A stretch of DNA of 64,000 bases, from NCBI GenBank assembly GCA_003576695.1, contig QOZQ01000014.1:62001-126000 (forward strand). The letters are read 5' to 3'. The stretch's first letter is position 1, and each line of letters begins with the position of its first letter. Made by a program: the position numbers and the translations under genes. The notes below the pieces were generated by a model. That model was not told the DNA's origin and did no database searches. It worked only from the letters and a program-made list of their open reading frames with translations. Positions 1 to 10,416 of this stretch are shown in pieces. The DNA is from Taklimakanibacter lacteus. Lineage in GTDB: Bacteria > Pseudomonadota > Alphaproteobacteria > Rhizobiales > Aestuariivirgaceae.

Positions 1-1167
1 ATCGCTGCCCAGCACGGTGTCGAGAACGACACGACCGCCATTGCCGGTATATTGCCCGTTGACGGTGAAGGTGTCGGTGGCGCCGGCGCCATTGGTGAGG
101 TCGATGGCGCCGGCATTGATGAGCATCGCCGGCGTCGCGGGATTCAATGCCGAGAAACTCGCATTGGCGGCGAAAAGCGTGCTCGATGAATCAATCTGCA
201 GCGTACCGGTTCCGGTGCCGGCATCGCCGAGGGTGATGACGCCGGTCGCGGTCAGCGCCGTGCCGTCGTTGAGATTCACATTCTCCCAGTTCAGGAACCG
301 CGCCGCCGTCCAGGTTGCCGTGGTCGCCTCGAAGGTGAGCGTATCGATGCCGGTCTGCCCATCGACAACCGTGGCGCCGATCATCGCATCGGTGAGGTTA
401 CGCAAGACGCCCATATCGTCGTTGTCGCCCAGCGTCACGCTGCCGCCGATCGTGCCGCCGCCATCCCATGTGAAGCTGTCGGTGCCCGTGCCGCTCTGCA
501 CATCGCCGCCGATGCTGCCGCCGGTGACCAAGAAAATATTGTTGCCGTTTCTGAAGTTCACCGTGCCGCCGATTGATCCGCCTGACATGATCAGCGTATC
601 GGCGCCCTGTTGGGCGAGAACATCGGTGTCGATGGTGCCGCCCGACAGGCGCAGGATATTGTTGGCCTGTTCGAGATCGACGGTACCGATCTGCCCACCG
701 GTCATGGTGACGTCATCGCCGGCGAAGAACAGACCTACGATGCGCCCGCCGCTGATCTGCGCCACATCGAGGCCCGATCCCTGATTGAGAGCGGCGATCT
801 GCCCACCCGACATGACGAATGTGTCTATGTCGGCGCCCTGGATGACCGCACCCTGCACGGTCCCGCCGCTGATCTCGAACCGGTCGGCGCCGTCTTCCTG
901 CCTGACGCTGACCGCGCCTATTCCAGGCTGACCGTCAATATCGCCGGCATCGACCGTGATCGTGCCGCCGGTGATCGTGACGCTGTCGGCACCGGCTCCC
1001 GTATTGAAGAACGCCGTGGGGTCGGGCGCATTGCCGTCGCAGACAATCGTATCCGGTCCCGCCGTTCCCGGCAGGCCCGAGCAGGCTGCCTCGGCTCTTT
1101 TCGACACACCTGGACCGAGCGCTACGAGCGCCGCTGCCGACACGCCCATCAGCAGGAATAGCTTCAT
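1..1167 (-). CDS. Autotransporter-like surface protein, N-terminal part (runs off left edge)
   Basis: The minus-strand frame opens with ATG at 1167 behind a strong GAGGGGG ribosome site and stays open for 389 codons to the window edge, so the C-terminus is missing. Residues 1-28 form a signal peptide (MKLFLLMGVSAAALVALG, then an AEAA-like cleavage region). The rest is low-complexity, Gly/Thr/Asp-rich and made of degenerate repeats around SGG-x-I, such as ISGGTVQG, MSGGQI, LSGGTI and MSGGSIGG, typical of the beta-helical passenger of autotransporter adhesins. A C-terminal beta-barrel is expected beyond the edge but is not visible. Passenger and repeat nature are seen; the autotransporter label is inferred. 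An RTX-like or other repeat-rich secreted protein is the alternative. Confidence 0.75.
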   Translation of the reverse strand, partial: MKLFLLMGVSAAALVALGPGVSKRAEAACSGLPGTAGPDTIVCDGNAPDPTAFFNTGAGADSVTITGGTITVDAGDIDGQPGIGAVSVRQEDGADRFEISGGTVQGAVIQGADIDTFVMSGGQIAALNQGSGLDVAQISGGRIVGLFFAGDDVTMTGGQIGTVDLEQANNILRLSGGTIDTDVLAQQGADTLIMSGGSIGGTVNFRNGNNIFLVTGGSIGGDVQSGTGTDSFTWDGGGTIGGSVTLGDNDDMGVLRNLTDAMIGATVVDGQTGIDTLTFEATTATWTAARFLNWENVNLNDGTALTATGVITLGDAGTGTGTLQIDSSSTLFAANASFSALNPATPAMLINAGAIDLTNGAGATDTFTVNGQYTGNGGRVVLDTVLGSD

Positions 1168-1343
1168 TTGAGCCCCCTCAAATATCCACCGCTGCCCCAC
1201 CCTACCCGCAATGTTCGTCGATTCACAGCGCACGGGCACACCGTCCTTAACGAAAACGCGGCGCGATGACGCTTTTTTGAAGTAGCAGCCGAACTACAGG
1301 GAAAATTCTGTACGGGAATGAAACAGTGTGACCTAAGGAAAAC
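1168..1343. other. Intergenic region upstream of the autotransporter-like gene
   Basis: About 175 bases between the MFS gene stop and the autotransporter start; both genes are on the minus strand. It presumably holds the autotransporter promoter. I see no clear terminator or palindrome. Confidence 0.4.
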
Positions 1344-2753
1344 TCAAGTCGTCTCCTGCGCCTTCACGACGCCGCGGCCGGAAACTTCCGCGCCGGCATC
1401 GGGCGCAAGTTGCAGATGCGAGAACAGCGAGAAGGCGCTGATCAGCGCCACGGTGAAGAACGCGAAGGAGAAATCCGCCACCGTCAGCGTGAGATCGCCT
1501 CTCACATGCTGGGCAATCTCGAGCACCGAGGCCGCACAGACCACGCCCGCCGCGAGCGAGAGCTGCTGCGCCACGATGTAGAAGCTCGTCGCCGAGCCCA
1601 TGTCGCGCGGCGGGATATCGGAATAGGCCAGCGCATTGAGCGATGTGAATTGCAACGAGCGGAAGAAGCCGCCGGCGAGCAGGACGGCAAGAATCAGGAG
1701 ATGCGGCGTTTCCGGCGTGAACAGTCCCTGTATGGCGAGGAAGGCGGCCGCCACCACCGCATTGAACACCAGCACGCTGCGGAAGCCGAAGCGCTTCAGT
1801 ATCCGTGCCGCCGAGAACTTCATGGCGAGCGCGCCGAGCGCCGCCGCGCAGGTGAGGCTGCCCGACTGGAACGGTGTCAGCTTGAAGCCGAGCTGCAGCA
1901 TCAGCGGCAGGAGAAAGGGGATGGCGCCGACGCCGATGCGGAACAGGCTTCCGCCTATCACGCCGGAGCGGAAAGTCGGGAATTTGAGGAGATTCAGGTC
2001 GAGGATGGGTTTCGTCCTGCGTCTCGCATGCAGGATGTAGAGGCCGGTCATCACGACGCCGGTCGCGATCAGCGCCGGCGCGCCATAGACGGGCAGGATA
2101 TCGCGCCCCACGATCGTCGCGCCGAAGACCAGCGTCGAAAGCCCGAGGCCGGAGAGGACGAAGCCGAGTGCGTCGAGCGGCGCCACCCCCTCCTCGCGGA
2201 TATCGGGCATATGGATGGTCGCCAGCACGATGCCGAGCACGCCGAACGGCACATTGATCCAGAAGATCCAGCGCCAGTGGAAATAGGTGGTGATGAAGCC
2301 GCCGAGCGGCGGCCCGAGCACCGGCCCGAGCAGCGCCGGAATCGTGAGTGTCGCCAGCGCTGTCACCATCTCGCTCTTCGACACGGTCCTGAGAATGATG
2401 AGACGGCCGACCGGCACCATCATGGCGCCGCCGAGGCCCTGGAGGGCGCGCGCCGCGATCAACCCTTCGAGCGAGGTCGAGAGTCCGCAGGCGATCGAAC
2501 CCAAAGTGAACACGGCGATGGCGGCACGGAACACGTTGCGCGCGCCAAACCGGTCGGCGCACCAGCCGCTGATCGGGATGAAGACGGTGAGCGCCAGAAG
2601 ATAGGTGGTGAAAGCAAGCTTGAGGACGACGGGATCCTCGCCGAGATCGGCCGCCATGGCGGGCAGCGACGTCGCAATCACCGTTGAATCGGTGTTTTCC
2701 ATGAAAAGGGCGGACGCGACGACGAGCGGGATGATACGCTTGTAGGAAGCCAT
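1344..2753 (-). CDS. MFS transporter, DHA2-type drug efflux
   Basis: A 469-residue integral membrane protein with about 14 hydrophobic segments, the size and pattern of the DHA2 (EmrB/QacA-like) drug:H+ antiporters. Motif C-like sequence is present around LLGPVLGPPLGGFIT (near residue 145), a conserved MVPVGR region lies before it, and an MENTDSTVIATSLP stretch in TM1 is the usual DHA2 start (LDxTIVNVALP type). The frame is open upstream to 2972, but ATG 2753 (MASYKR) directly precedes TM1 and has an AGG-type ribosome site, so I take it as the start. No membrane-fusion partner lies beside it. The substrate is unknown. Confidence 0.85.
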   Translation of the reverse strand: MASYKRIIPLVVASALFMENTDSTVIATSLPAMAADLGEDPVVLKLAFTTYLLALTVFIPISGWCADRFGARNVFRAAIAVFTLGSIACGLSTSLEGLIAARALQGLGGAMMVPVGRLIILRTVSKSEMVTALATLTIPALLGPVLGPPLGGFITTYFHWRWIFWINVPFGVLGIVLATIHMPDIREEGVAPLDALGFVLSGLGLSTLVFGATIVGRDILPVYGAPALIATGVVMTGLYILHARRRTKPILDLNLLKFPTFRSGVIGGSLFRIGVGAIPFLLPLMLQLGFKLTPFQSGSLTCAAALGALAMKFSAARILKRFGFRSVLVFNAVVAAAFLAIQGLFTPETPHLLILAVLLAGGFFRSLQFTSLNALAYSDIPPRDMGSATSFYIVAQQLSLAAGVVCAASVLEIAQHVRGDLTLTVADFSFAFFTVALISAFSLFSHLQLAPDAGAEVSGRGVVKAQETT

Positions 2754-2954
2754 GGCGAGTGCCTCGTTAGCATGGGTGCAAAAATCGAGGCACGCATTTA
2801 TCCATGATCGGCCATGCCTATGTGACCGGCTTGCGACGGCTGGCCAATAATGATTTATGCTTATGATATAACTGGATTTTTTAATTCCATGAAAAGGGAA
2901 CCTTACGTCGCCGGCGACGTTATCGGGGCATCGTCCATTTGATGGGAGACGAGA

Positions 2955-3320
2955 ATGGATACGAATCCTCAATATCGGCAGAAGGACAAGGTCGATCCGA
3001 ATCTGCAGTATAATGAAATCCGTTCCAGCAGCTCGAGCAGCACCGGCTGGATCATTGGCGGTCTGGTGGTTCTGGCCTTGATTGCAGCCTTCTTCCTGTG
3101 GGGCGGCAGTGGCACCCCGCCGTCGCCGACGACCGGCACGACCACGGAACAGCCGGCCACACCGGCGCCCGAGGAGCCGGCAACACCGACACCGACTCAG
3201 CCGCAGGGCAGCAGCGAGCAGCCGGCCCCACAGGGCAGCAGTGAGCAGCCCGCGACGCCGACGCCCGAACAGCCGGCCAACCCGGCCCCGCAGGACGGCA
3301 CAGGAACCACCAACCAGTAA
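2955..3320 (+). CDS. Membrane-anchored protein with Pro/Thr/Glu-rich tail
   Basis: A 121-residue protein starting at ATG 2955 behind GGGAGACGAGA. It has a polar N-terminus of about 32 residues with a run of serines, one hydrophobic helix (about residues 33-50, WIIGGLVVLALIAAFFLW), then a low-complexity tail of repeated EQPATP/TPEQPA and QGSSEQPA units. No enzymatic domain is visible. It is probably a bitopic inner-membrane protein with the disordered tail in the periplasm. It is divergent from the MFS gene and followed by a strong terminator, so it is a single-gene unit. Function unknown. Confidence 0.75.
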   Translation: MDTNPQYRQKDKVDPNLQYNEIRSSSSSSTGWIIGGLVVLALIAAFFLWGGSGTPPSPTTGTTTEQPATPAPEEPATPTPTQPQGSSEQPAPQGSSEQPATPTPEQPANPAPQDGTGTTNQ

Positions 3321-3353
3321 TACGGTCGGTTCCGAGTTAGTTGAGTTACTTTG

Positions 3354-3386
3354 AGGAACCCCGTCGCTTCCTGCGGCGGGGTTCCT
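3354..3386 (+). terminator. Rho-independent-type hairpin after the Pro-rich protein
   Basis: Perfect 10-bp stem aggaaccccg / cggggttcct with a 13-base loop, 34 bases after the stop codon. The downstream T-run is short (ttcatg), so this may work in part as an RNA-stabilising 3' end. Confidence 0.7.
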
Positions 3387-3586
3387 TCATGTGGCCGGGC
3401 CTGACCCGGCCATCCAGGCTTCCCGGATATGCCGATGGGGCAGCAAGCCCCGCTTCCCTCCCGATGTCCGCTCGGCTATAAGACCGCCACGAGTTTCCGG
3501 AGGGTGCAGCCTCCGGCTTGAACGCTTCTGGAGCCTTGGAGTGATCGCGCACTCTGAGGCGAAGCGTTTGTTTTTGGAGCAAAACC

Positions 3587-5452
<1,866 letters not shown>

Positions 5453-5477
5453 TCAACGGGCGATAAGGAACATTTGC

Positions 5478-7127
5478 GTGCGCAAGGCTGATTTTCCTTC
5501 CTTCGGAGCATCGCCGCCAGCCGCCCCCAGGTCTGCGCCCAAACCAAACCTCGCAGCCGAGAATGCGCCCGAGGTCCTGCAGGCGCTGCAGCGCGGCGTC
5601 GATCTGCAGCGCCAGCGGAAATTCATCGAGGCCGAGCGCATCTATCAGGGCATCCTGCACCGTCTGCCCGAACATCCCGATGCGCTCCATCTCATGGGCA
5701 CGCTGGCGGTCGAGGCCAACCAGATGGATGTCGCCGTCGACTATTTCGAGCGCGCCGTGAAGCGGCGGCCCAGGCATCCGCATTATCTCGGCAATCTCGG
5801 CACCGCCTATCTCGACAGCGGCAATATGGACGAGGCCATCGCGACCTTGCGCAAGGCTGTCGAGGCGGCACCCAGCCTCATCGAAGCCTTGTGCAATCTC
5901 GCCCGCGCCTATCGCCGCAACAGCAAGGCATCGAACGGCCTGCCCTTCCTCGAGCGCGCCGAACGCATCGCCGCCGATCATCCCCTCGTGGCGGTGGGCT
6001 TCGGCGAGACATTGCGTGATCTCGGCCGCATGGACGAGGCGGCGGCGCATTTCCGCCGCGCCATCGCGGCCGGCCATTCATTGCCCCGCGCCTATCAGGG
6101 CCTGTCCTCGACCCGGAAATTCAATGACGGCGATCCGGAACTGGCCGAGCTCGCGGCCATCATCACGCGCACCGGTCTTTCCGATGGCGAGCGCGAGAGC
6201 TTCCATCACGCGCTGGGCAAGATGTGCAATGACGCCAGGCGCTATGACGACGCCATGATGCATTTCCGCACCGCCAAGGAAATCAGCGGCCGGCGCTTCA
6301 ACATCGTCCAGTACCGCAAGGCGATCGATACGCTCGCCGGCCTGTTCACCCCCCTCTTCTTCCATGAGCGGAAAGGTTTCGGCGATCCCTCCGAGCTGCC
6401 GGTCTTCATCATCGGCATGCCGCGCTCGGGCACCACGCTCACCGAGCAGATCGCCGCCAGCCACCCTGAGGTCCATGGCGCGGGCGAATTGTCCGACATC
6501 CGCCAGATCGCCAGCATGCTGGGCTTCGCCTATGCGCATCCGGAGAACTTCGTTGCCGGCCTGAAGGCGATGACCGCCGGACAGTCGCGCGAGATCGCGG
6601 GCCGGTATCTGCGCCGCCTCCGCAAGCAGTCGGTCCAGGCCGCGCGCGTCACCGACAAGATGCCGCATAATTTCGAGATGCTCGGGCTGATCGCACTCTT
6701 GTTTCCGAAAGCGCGCATCGTCCATTGCCGCCGCGACGCCATCGACACCTGCGTGTCGTGCTTCATGAACCAGTTCTCCGAGACGCATGGCTATAATGCC
6801 GATCTCACCAATGTCGGCCTCTATTACCGCGAATATGACCGGCTCATGGGCCATTGGCGCCGCGTCCTGCCGCTGCCGATCCTTGAGCATTCCTATGAAG
6901 AGCTGACCGACGCGCAGGAGCCCGCCTCGCGCCGGCTCATCGCGCATCTGGGCCTCGATTGGAATGACGCCTGCTTGAACTATCACGAGACCGACCGCAC
7001 TGTCGGCACCATCAGCCGCTGGCAGGTGCGTCAGCCGATCTACAAGTCATCCGTCAGGCGCTGGGCCAATTACGAAGCGCATCTGGCGCCCCTCTTCACG
7101 GCGCTCGGCGATCTGGCGGTCCGCTAG
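5478..7127 (+). CDS. TPR-repeat sulfotransferase
   Basis: A 549-residue protein from GTG 5478, chosen because AAGGAA lies seven bases upstream and the gene then starts just after the ABC exporter; the frame is open further back to 5364, inside the exporter gene. The N-terminal 200 or so residues are tandem tetratricopeptide repeats (for example LGNLGTAYLDSGNMDEAI). The C-terminal half is a sulfotransferase domain with the 5'-phosphosulfate-binding loop FIIGMPRSGTT (about 310-320) and a downstream CRRDAIDTCVSCF segment like the 3'-phosphate-binding region. It would move sulfate from PAPS to an unknown acceptor. This TPR-sulfotransferase architecture is common in Alphaproteobacteria, and acceptors are mostly unknown. 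Confidence 0.85.
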   Translation: MRKADFPSFGASPPAAPRSAPKPNLAAENAPEVLQALQRGVDLQRQRKFIEAERIYQGILHRLPEHPDALHLMGTLAVEANQMDVAVDYFERAVKRRPRHPHYLGNLGTAYLDSGNMDEAIATLRKAVEAAPSLIEALCNLARAYRRNSKASNGLPFLERAERIAADHPLVAVGFGETLRDLGRMDEAAAHFRRAIAAGHSLPRAYQGLSSTRKFNDGDPELAELAAIITRTGLSDGERESFHHALGKMCNDARRYDDAMMHFRTAKEISGRRFNIVQYRKAIDTLAGLFTPLFFHERKGFGDPSELPVFIIGMPRSGTTLTEQIAASHPEVHGAGELSDIRQIASMLGFAYAHPENFVAGLKAMTAGQSREIAGRYLRRLRKQSVQAARVTDKMPHNFEMLGLIALLFPKARIVHCRRDAIDTCVSCFMNQFSETHGYNADLTNVGLYYREYDRLMGHWRRVLPLPILEHSYEELTDAQEPASRRLIAHLGLDWNDACLNYHETDRTVGTISRWQVRQPIYKSSVRRWANYEAHLAPLFTALGDLAVR

Positions 7128-7160
7128 CTCCTCCATGGGGACGCTGTGTCTCGGCGGCCT

Positions 7161-7838
7161 TCAGAAACCGAAGGTCACACCCGCCTGCACGTTGTGGGAA
7201 TAGAGATCGCCGCCCTCGAAGTCTTGTGGCGCCCCAATGCCATTGTCGAAGTCGATGTCGAGAACGCCCTTGAACCGATAGCCGACATCCAGGCTGAGCT
7301 GGTCCGTGACGGCAAGCGCGATGCCGCCGCCCAGCTGGAAGGCGAAGCCCAGCTCGCCATCGGCATAACGGATATCCTCGCCCTCAAATCTCGTATCGCC
7401 GTCGGCCCAGGCGACACCGGCGCCGCCCCCGACATAGGGTGTGAAGGCCGAATCGGTCGGGATGTCGATCCATAGATTGCCGAGCAGGTAAGTGGCGCTC
7501 AGATGACCGCTCGCATCATAGGTCAGCGTGTTTTCATATTCGAAGCTCTTGGCCTTCCATCGCGCATGGGAAATCTCGACCTCGGCGCGCAACGGATCCC
7601 ATATCCGCAGGCCGATGGCGCCGCCCAGCAGGTAGCCGGTCCTGGTGTCGACGCTGTAGCCACGGTCATAGGTGCCGAAATCGACTTTCGTGTCGACATC
7701 GTCAAGAATGCTCGCGCCGGCAAACAGACTGACATAGAAGACGGTCCTTTCCGCCTCGGCCACATCGGCGGCGCGCGCATTCACCACGAAGAGATTGAGC
7801 GCGAGGATCGCCGTCGCCGCAAGCAGGGACTTTTTCAT
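7161..7838 (-). CDS. Outer-membrane beta-barrel protein
   Basis: A 225-residue protein with a classical signal peptide (MKKSLLAATAILALNLFVVNARA) followed by alternating polar and aromatic beta-strand segments, for example AEVEISHARWKAKSFEYE and LSLDVGYRFKGV. It ends in the phenylalanine-terminated VQAGVTFGF expected of BamA-recognised barrels. Size and pattern fit the eight-stranded OmpA-like/OmpW/opacity group. The start has AAGG about nine bases upstream. It converges with the sulfotransferase gene with only 33 bases between and is divergent from prmA. Role unknown, possibly surface integrity. Confidence 0.8.
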   Translation of the reverse strand: MKKSLLAATAILALNLFVVNARAADVAEAERTVFYVSLFAGASILDDVDTKVDFGTYDRGYSVDTRTGYLLGGAIGLRIWDPLRAEVEISHARWKAKSFEYENTLTYDASGHLSATYLLGNLWIDIPTDSAFTPYVGGGAGVAWADGDTRFEGEDIRYADGELGFAFQLGGGIALAVTDQLSLDVGYRFKGVLDIDFDNGIGAPQDFEGGDLYSHNVQAGVTFGF

Positions 7839-8066
7839 GACGCTGGACCTTCAGTCTGCATGAGAGTGGATTGCCTGCAGTTTGCCTCATTATCCTTGCA
7901 GCAGCAGCGGACAATGGCCTGTCATTGCCGATTTCTCGTCCACTGCGGCAGGAGTGCCACAGATATCTTGGCGTAAGACAGGCACCTGCCTGCCTGAAAT
8001 TTATGCGCGGGGCACGCCGATCGACCTGGGCTTTTTCTTTCCGGCGCGTCGCGCTACTTAGCCCTC

Positions 8067-9011
8067 ATGCAGTTTACCTTGACCATAGAGAATCTCAGCG
8101 AGGGCCGGGCCAGTGAGCTGGCGTCACTCGTGGAAGATTTCGAGCCGGCGCCGCTTGCCGTCACGCTCAACGAGACGGATGAAGATCTCAAAATATGGAA
8201 TGTCGTGGCCTATTTCGCCGAGGAGGCTGAAGCCGAGAGCGCGGCGGGCCGTCTCTCCGCTTTGCCCGGCCGGGTGAAAGGCTCGATCGCTCCCCTGCCA
8301 GATGTCGACTGGGTGCGCCGCTCGCTCGAAGGCCTGGCGCCGGTCGTCGCCGGGCGTTTCTTCCTCTATGGCTCGCATGACCGGGCGCGGCGCCGCGATG
8401 GCGGCATCGCGCTTGAGATCGATGCCGGGACCGCCTTCGGCACGGGCCACCACGGCACCACCTCGGGCTGCCTCCTGGCGCTCGACGATGTGCTCAAGCG
8501 CCGGCTGCCGCGGCGCATTCTCGATGTCGGCTGCGGCACGGGCGTGCTGGCGCTGGCGGCGGCAAAGGCGCTGCGCCGCGCCGTGACGGCAAGCGACATC
8601 GATCCGGAAGCGGTGAATGTCACGCTGGCGAATGCGCGCATCAACGGCGCCACGAATCTCGTCGCCGGCCTGACCGCGGCGGGTCTGCGGCATCGCCGCA
8701 TCGCCGAGAAGGCGCCCTATGACCTGATCTTCGCCAATATCCTGGCACGGCCTTTGATCGCGCTCGCCGGCGATCTGAGTCTCAGCCTGGCTGTGGGCGG
8801 CGCGTTGATTCTGTCCGGCCTGACGCGCGACCAGGAACAGGCGGTGCGCGCTGCCTATCGCAATCGCGGCCTCGTTCCGCGCCCGCCCATACGCATCGGC
8901 AACTGGTCGACCCTCGTTTTCGAGAGGGCCGGAAAGACAAAACGCCCGCGGCGCAATCGCCACGGGCGTCTGGTTGGTACAACCGTTGGAGGCGGCTGGG
9001 AGCTTGGCTAG
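8067..9011 (+). CDS. prmA: Ribosomal protein L11 methyltransferase
   Basis: A 314-residue SAM-dependent methyltransferase that trimethylates ribosomal protein L11. PrmA hallmarks are present: a divergent N-terminal recognition domain, the conserved FGTGHHGTT segment (about 131-139), motif I DVGCGTGVLALAAAK (about 155-169) and the catalytic-loop FANILARPL. Family proteins usually end near the NWSTLVFER segment; here about 25 further residues, basic and then glycine-rich, are read through a hairpin that serves as a terminator for the opposite strand. That tail may be dispensable. Confidence 0.92.
   Translation: MQFTLTIENLSEGRASELASLVEDFEPAPLAVTLNETDEDLKIWNVVAYFAEEAEAESAAGRLSALPGRVKGSIAPLPDVDWVRRSLEGLAPVVAGRFFLYGSHDRARRRDGGIALEIDAGTAFGTGHHGTTSGCLLALDDVLKRRLPRRILDVGCGTGVLALAAAKALRRAVTASDIDPEAVNVTLANARINGATNLVAGLTAAGLRHRRIAEKAPYDLIFANILARPLIALAGDLSLSLAVGGALILSGLTRDQEQAVRAAYRNRGLVPRPPIRIGNWSTLVFERAGKTKRPRRNRHGRLVGTTVGGGWELG
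8935..8969 (-). terminator. Terminator of the DUF1127 gene, inside the prmA 3' end
   Basis: Read on the minus strand: stem acgcccg / cgggcgt with a 14-base loop, followed by a T-rich stretch ttttgtctttcc. On the plus strand the hairpin lacks a T-run, so it should work mainly for the DUF1127 transcript, about 75 bases after that stop codon. It lies within the coding sequence of the prmA C-terminal extension. Confidence 0.7.
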
Positions 9012-9042
9012 AGAAACTCCGGGGAGTTGCTCCGGAAAGTCC

Positions 9043-9246
9043 TTAGTTGCCCCAGACCATCCGGTGGATTTCCGAACGGCGCATGCCGATATCGGCCAGG
9101 AGACGGTCATCGAGGGCCTGCAGCTGGCGCTCGGCGCGGCTGCGCGAGACGTAGCTGACGACGCGGCTCGAAACGCGGGTCAGGAAGTCGGGGACAACGC
9201 GAGCGCCATTGCGGCTGGTTTCGCGGGTGAGAGTGGTCGTGGTCAT
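9043..9246 (-). CDS. DUF1127 small arginine-rich protein
   Basis: A 67-residue protein. Its second half carries the DUF1127 core (RQLQALDDRLLADIGMRRSEIHRMVWG). ATG 9246 is taken because AAGGAG lies just upstream; the frame is open to 9333 but without a ribosome site. DUF1127 proteins are numerous in Alphaproteobacteria, and some affect RNA turnover and metabolism in Agrobacterium. It stands alone with its own terminator and a palindrome in its leader. Confidence 0.88.
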   Translation of the reverse strand: MTTTTLTRETSRNGARVVPDFLTRVSSRVVSYVSRSRAERQLQALDDRLLADIGMRRSEIHRMVWGN

Positions 9247-9317
9247 GGTCTGCTCCTTGTTCGTCACACCGGACCAACGGCCCCTCGGCAATCGCACCCG
9301 GTGAGGTGTTAACTGAT

Positions 9318-9334
9318 CTTGTGCACCGCACAAG
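9318..9334. promoter_or_regulatory. Palindrome in the DUF1127 leader
   Basis: Perfect 7-3-7 inverted repeat cttgtgcaccgcacaag, 72-88 bases upstream of the DUF1127 start. On the minus strand a TATAAG hexamer lies shortly upstream (about 9341-9350), so the palindrome may sit at the 5' end of the transcript as an operator or a protective hairpin. The promoter assignment is by eye. Confidence 0.45.
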
Positions 9335-9695
9335 CACGGGCCTTATATGTGAGGCCCCAGGTTCCACACCAGTGGCATCCTGTGAATGCAGGCATGCATA
9401 AAACTCATATCACCATTCATGTCTCGTTAATCACCCCCTTCCGGGTGTCGAAACAGAACGTATAATATTGAAAATACTAGATTTACCGTAAATAAGACAC
9501 AGTCCGGACACAAATGGAAAGGGACAGTAAAGATACCGATCCGGCGCTTCTCAGGCGCAAATGAAGTCGTTGTGAAGAAAACGTCATGCCTATAGCGCAT
9601 AAAGTCAGCTGGCTTGATCTTTTGCAGCGCACAATAACCCAAAGACACATGCCCTGGGTGCAGGATCGCTCATCTTGACAATCTGAGGTGGCGAT
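9335..9695. other. AT-rich intergenic region without a convincing gene
   Basis: About 360 bases between the DUF1127 leader palindrome and the end of the GntR gene, clearly more AT-rich than its surroundings. An open minus-strand frame of 73 codons (9427-9648) has no family resemblance and no ribosome site. Nothing else is recognised. Confidence 0.5.
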
Positions 9696-10403
9696 TCAGT
9701 CCGCTTTGCCCTGCTCGTACCAGTATTCGACCGCCCTTATATGGGCGTTCATCGCCTGCCAGGCCCGCTCCGGCGCGTGATCCGCAATCGCTGCATAAAT
9801 GGCCTCGTGATGCTTGAGCGCATCGGGCAGCGCCTCCGGCACCTTCAGCGACACACGCCGCTGCAGCGCCAGCCAGCCCACGATGGCGCGATGCATGGCG
9901 CTGAACACCTGGTTGCCGCCGATCTCGGCGATCGCCAGATGGAAGGCGACATCCGTTACCTCGAAGTCTTCGAGCGCCACAAGCGCCCGGCGGTTGGCTT
10001 CGAGCGCCCGCCCCAGCCCCGCAATCTCCTCTGCCGTCGCGACTTCCGCCGCATGGCGGGCAATGGCCGATTCGAACACCCGGCGGGCTTCCTGCAGCGA
10101 GCGCTCGCCCGCCGATGTCGCCAGGAAGTGGCGGGCCGAAGCCGATATCTGGTCGACGAGCCCGTCGATGGTGGGATGCACGACCCGCGCCCGCTCGCCG
10201 GCCGAAAGCTGCACCACACCGCTGCGCTCGAGCAGCAGCAGGGCTTCCCGCACCGCGGGCCTGCCGACCCCGAAGCGCTCCATCAGCTCGCGCTCGGGCG
10301 GCAGCTGGTCGCCTTCGGCATAGGTGCCCGAGATGATCGCCTGCTCGATCTGGGCGGCGACATCTTCATGGATCTTGCGGCGGCGGATGACGGTGAACGA
10401 CAT
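9696..10403 (-). CDS. GntR/FadR-family transcriptional regulator
   Basis: A 235-residue regulator starting at ATG 10403 (MSFTVIRRRKIHED), with AAAGG about ten bases upstream. It has an N-terminal GntR winged helix (residues about 8-75: EDVAAQIEQAIISGTYAEGDQLPPERELMERFGVGRPAVREALLLLE region) and a C-terminal all-helical FCD domain with the metal-ligand pattern (FHLAIAEIGGN and later HHEAIYAAI). It begins 13 bases after the stop of the sugar permease and is the last gene of that operon, so it probably represses the transporter in response to the sugar or a catabolite. Confidence 0.88.
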   Translation of the reverse strand: MSFTVIRRRKIHEDVAAQIEQAIISGTYAEGDQLPPERELMERFGVGRPAVREALLLLERSGVVQLSAGERARVVHPTIDGLVDQISASARHFLATSAGERSLQEARRVFESAIARHAAEVATAEEIAGLGRALEANRRALVALEDFEVTDVAFHLAIAEIGGNQVFSAMHRAIVGWLALQRRVSLKVPEALPDALKHHEAIYAAIADHAPERAWQAMNAHIRAVEYWYEQGKAD

Positions 10404-10416
10404 GGCGGCTGGACCT

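Noticed and set aside
610-1171. Plus-strand frames at the left end
   Set aside because: The minus strand carries a signal peptide, a strong ribosome site and repeat structure; the plus frames have none of these.
2754-2972. N-terminal extension of the MFS gene to 2972
   Set aside because: The extra 73 residues are hydrophilic, cover the divergent promoter region and overlap the start of the 2955 gene; ATG 2753 fits the family.
8942-8969. Hairpin as terminator of prmA on the plus strand
   Set aside because: It lies before the prmA stop codon and has no T-run on the plus strand; the T-run is on the minus strand, fitting DUF1127.
9427-9648. Minus-strand 73-codon frame in the gap before the GntR gene
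   Set aside because: No ribosome site, no family pattern; long frames by chance are plausible here.
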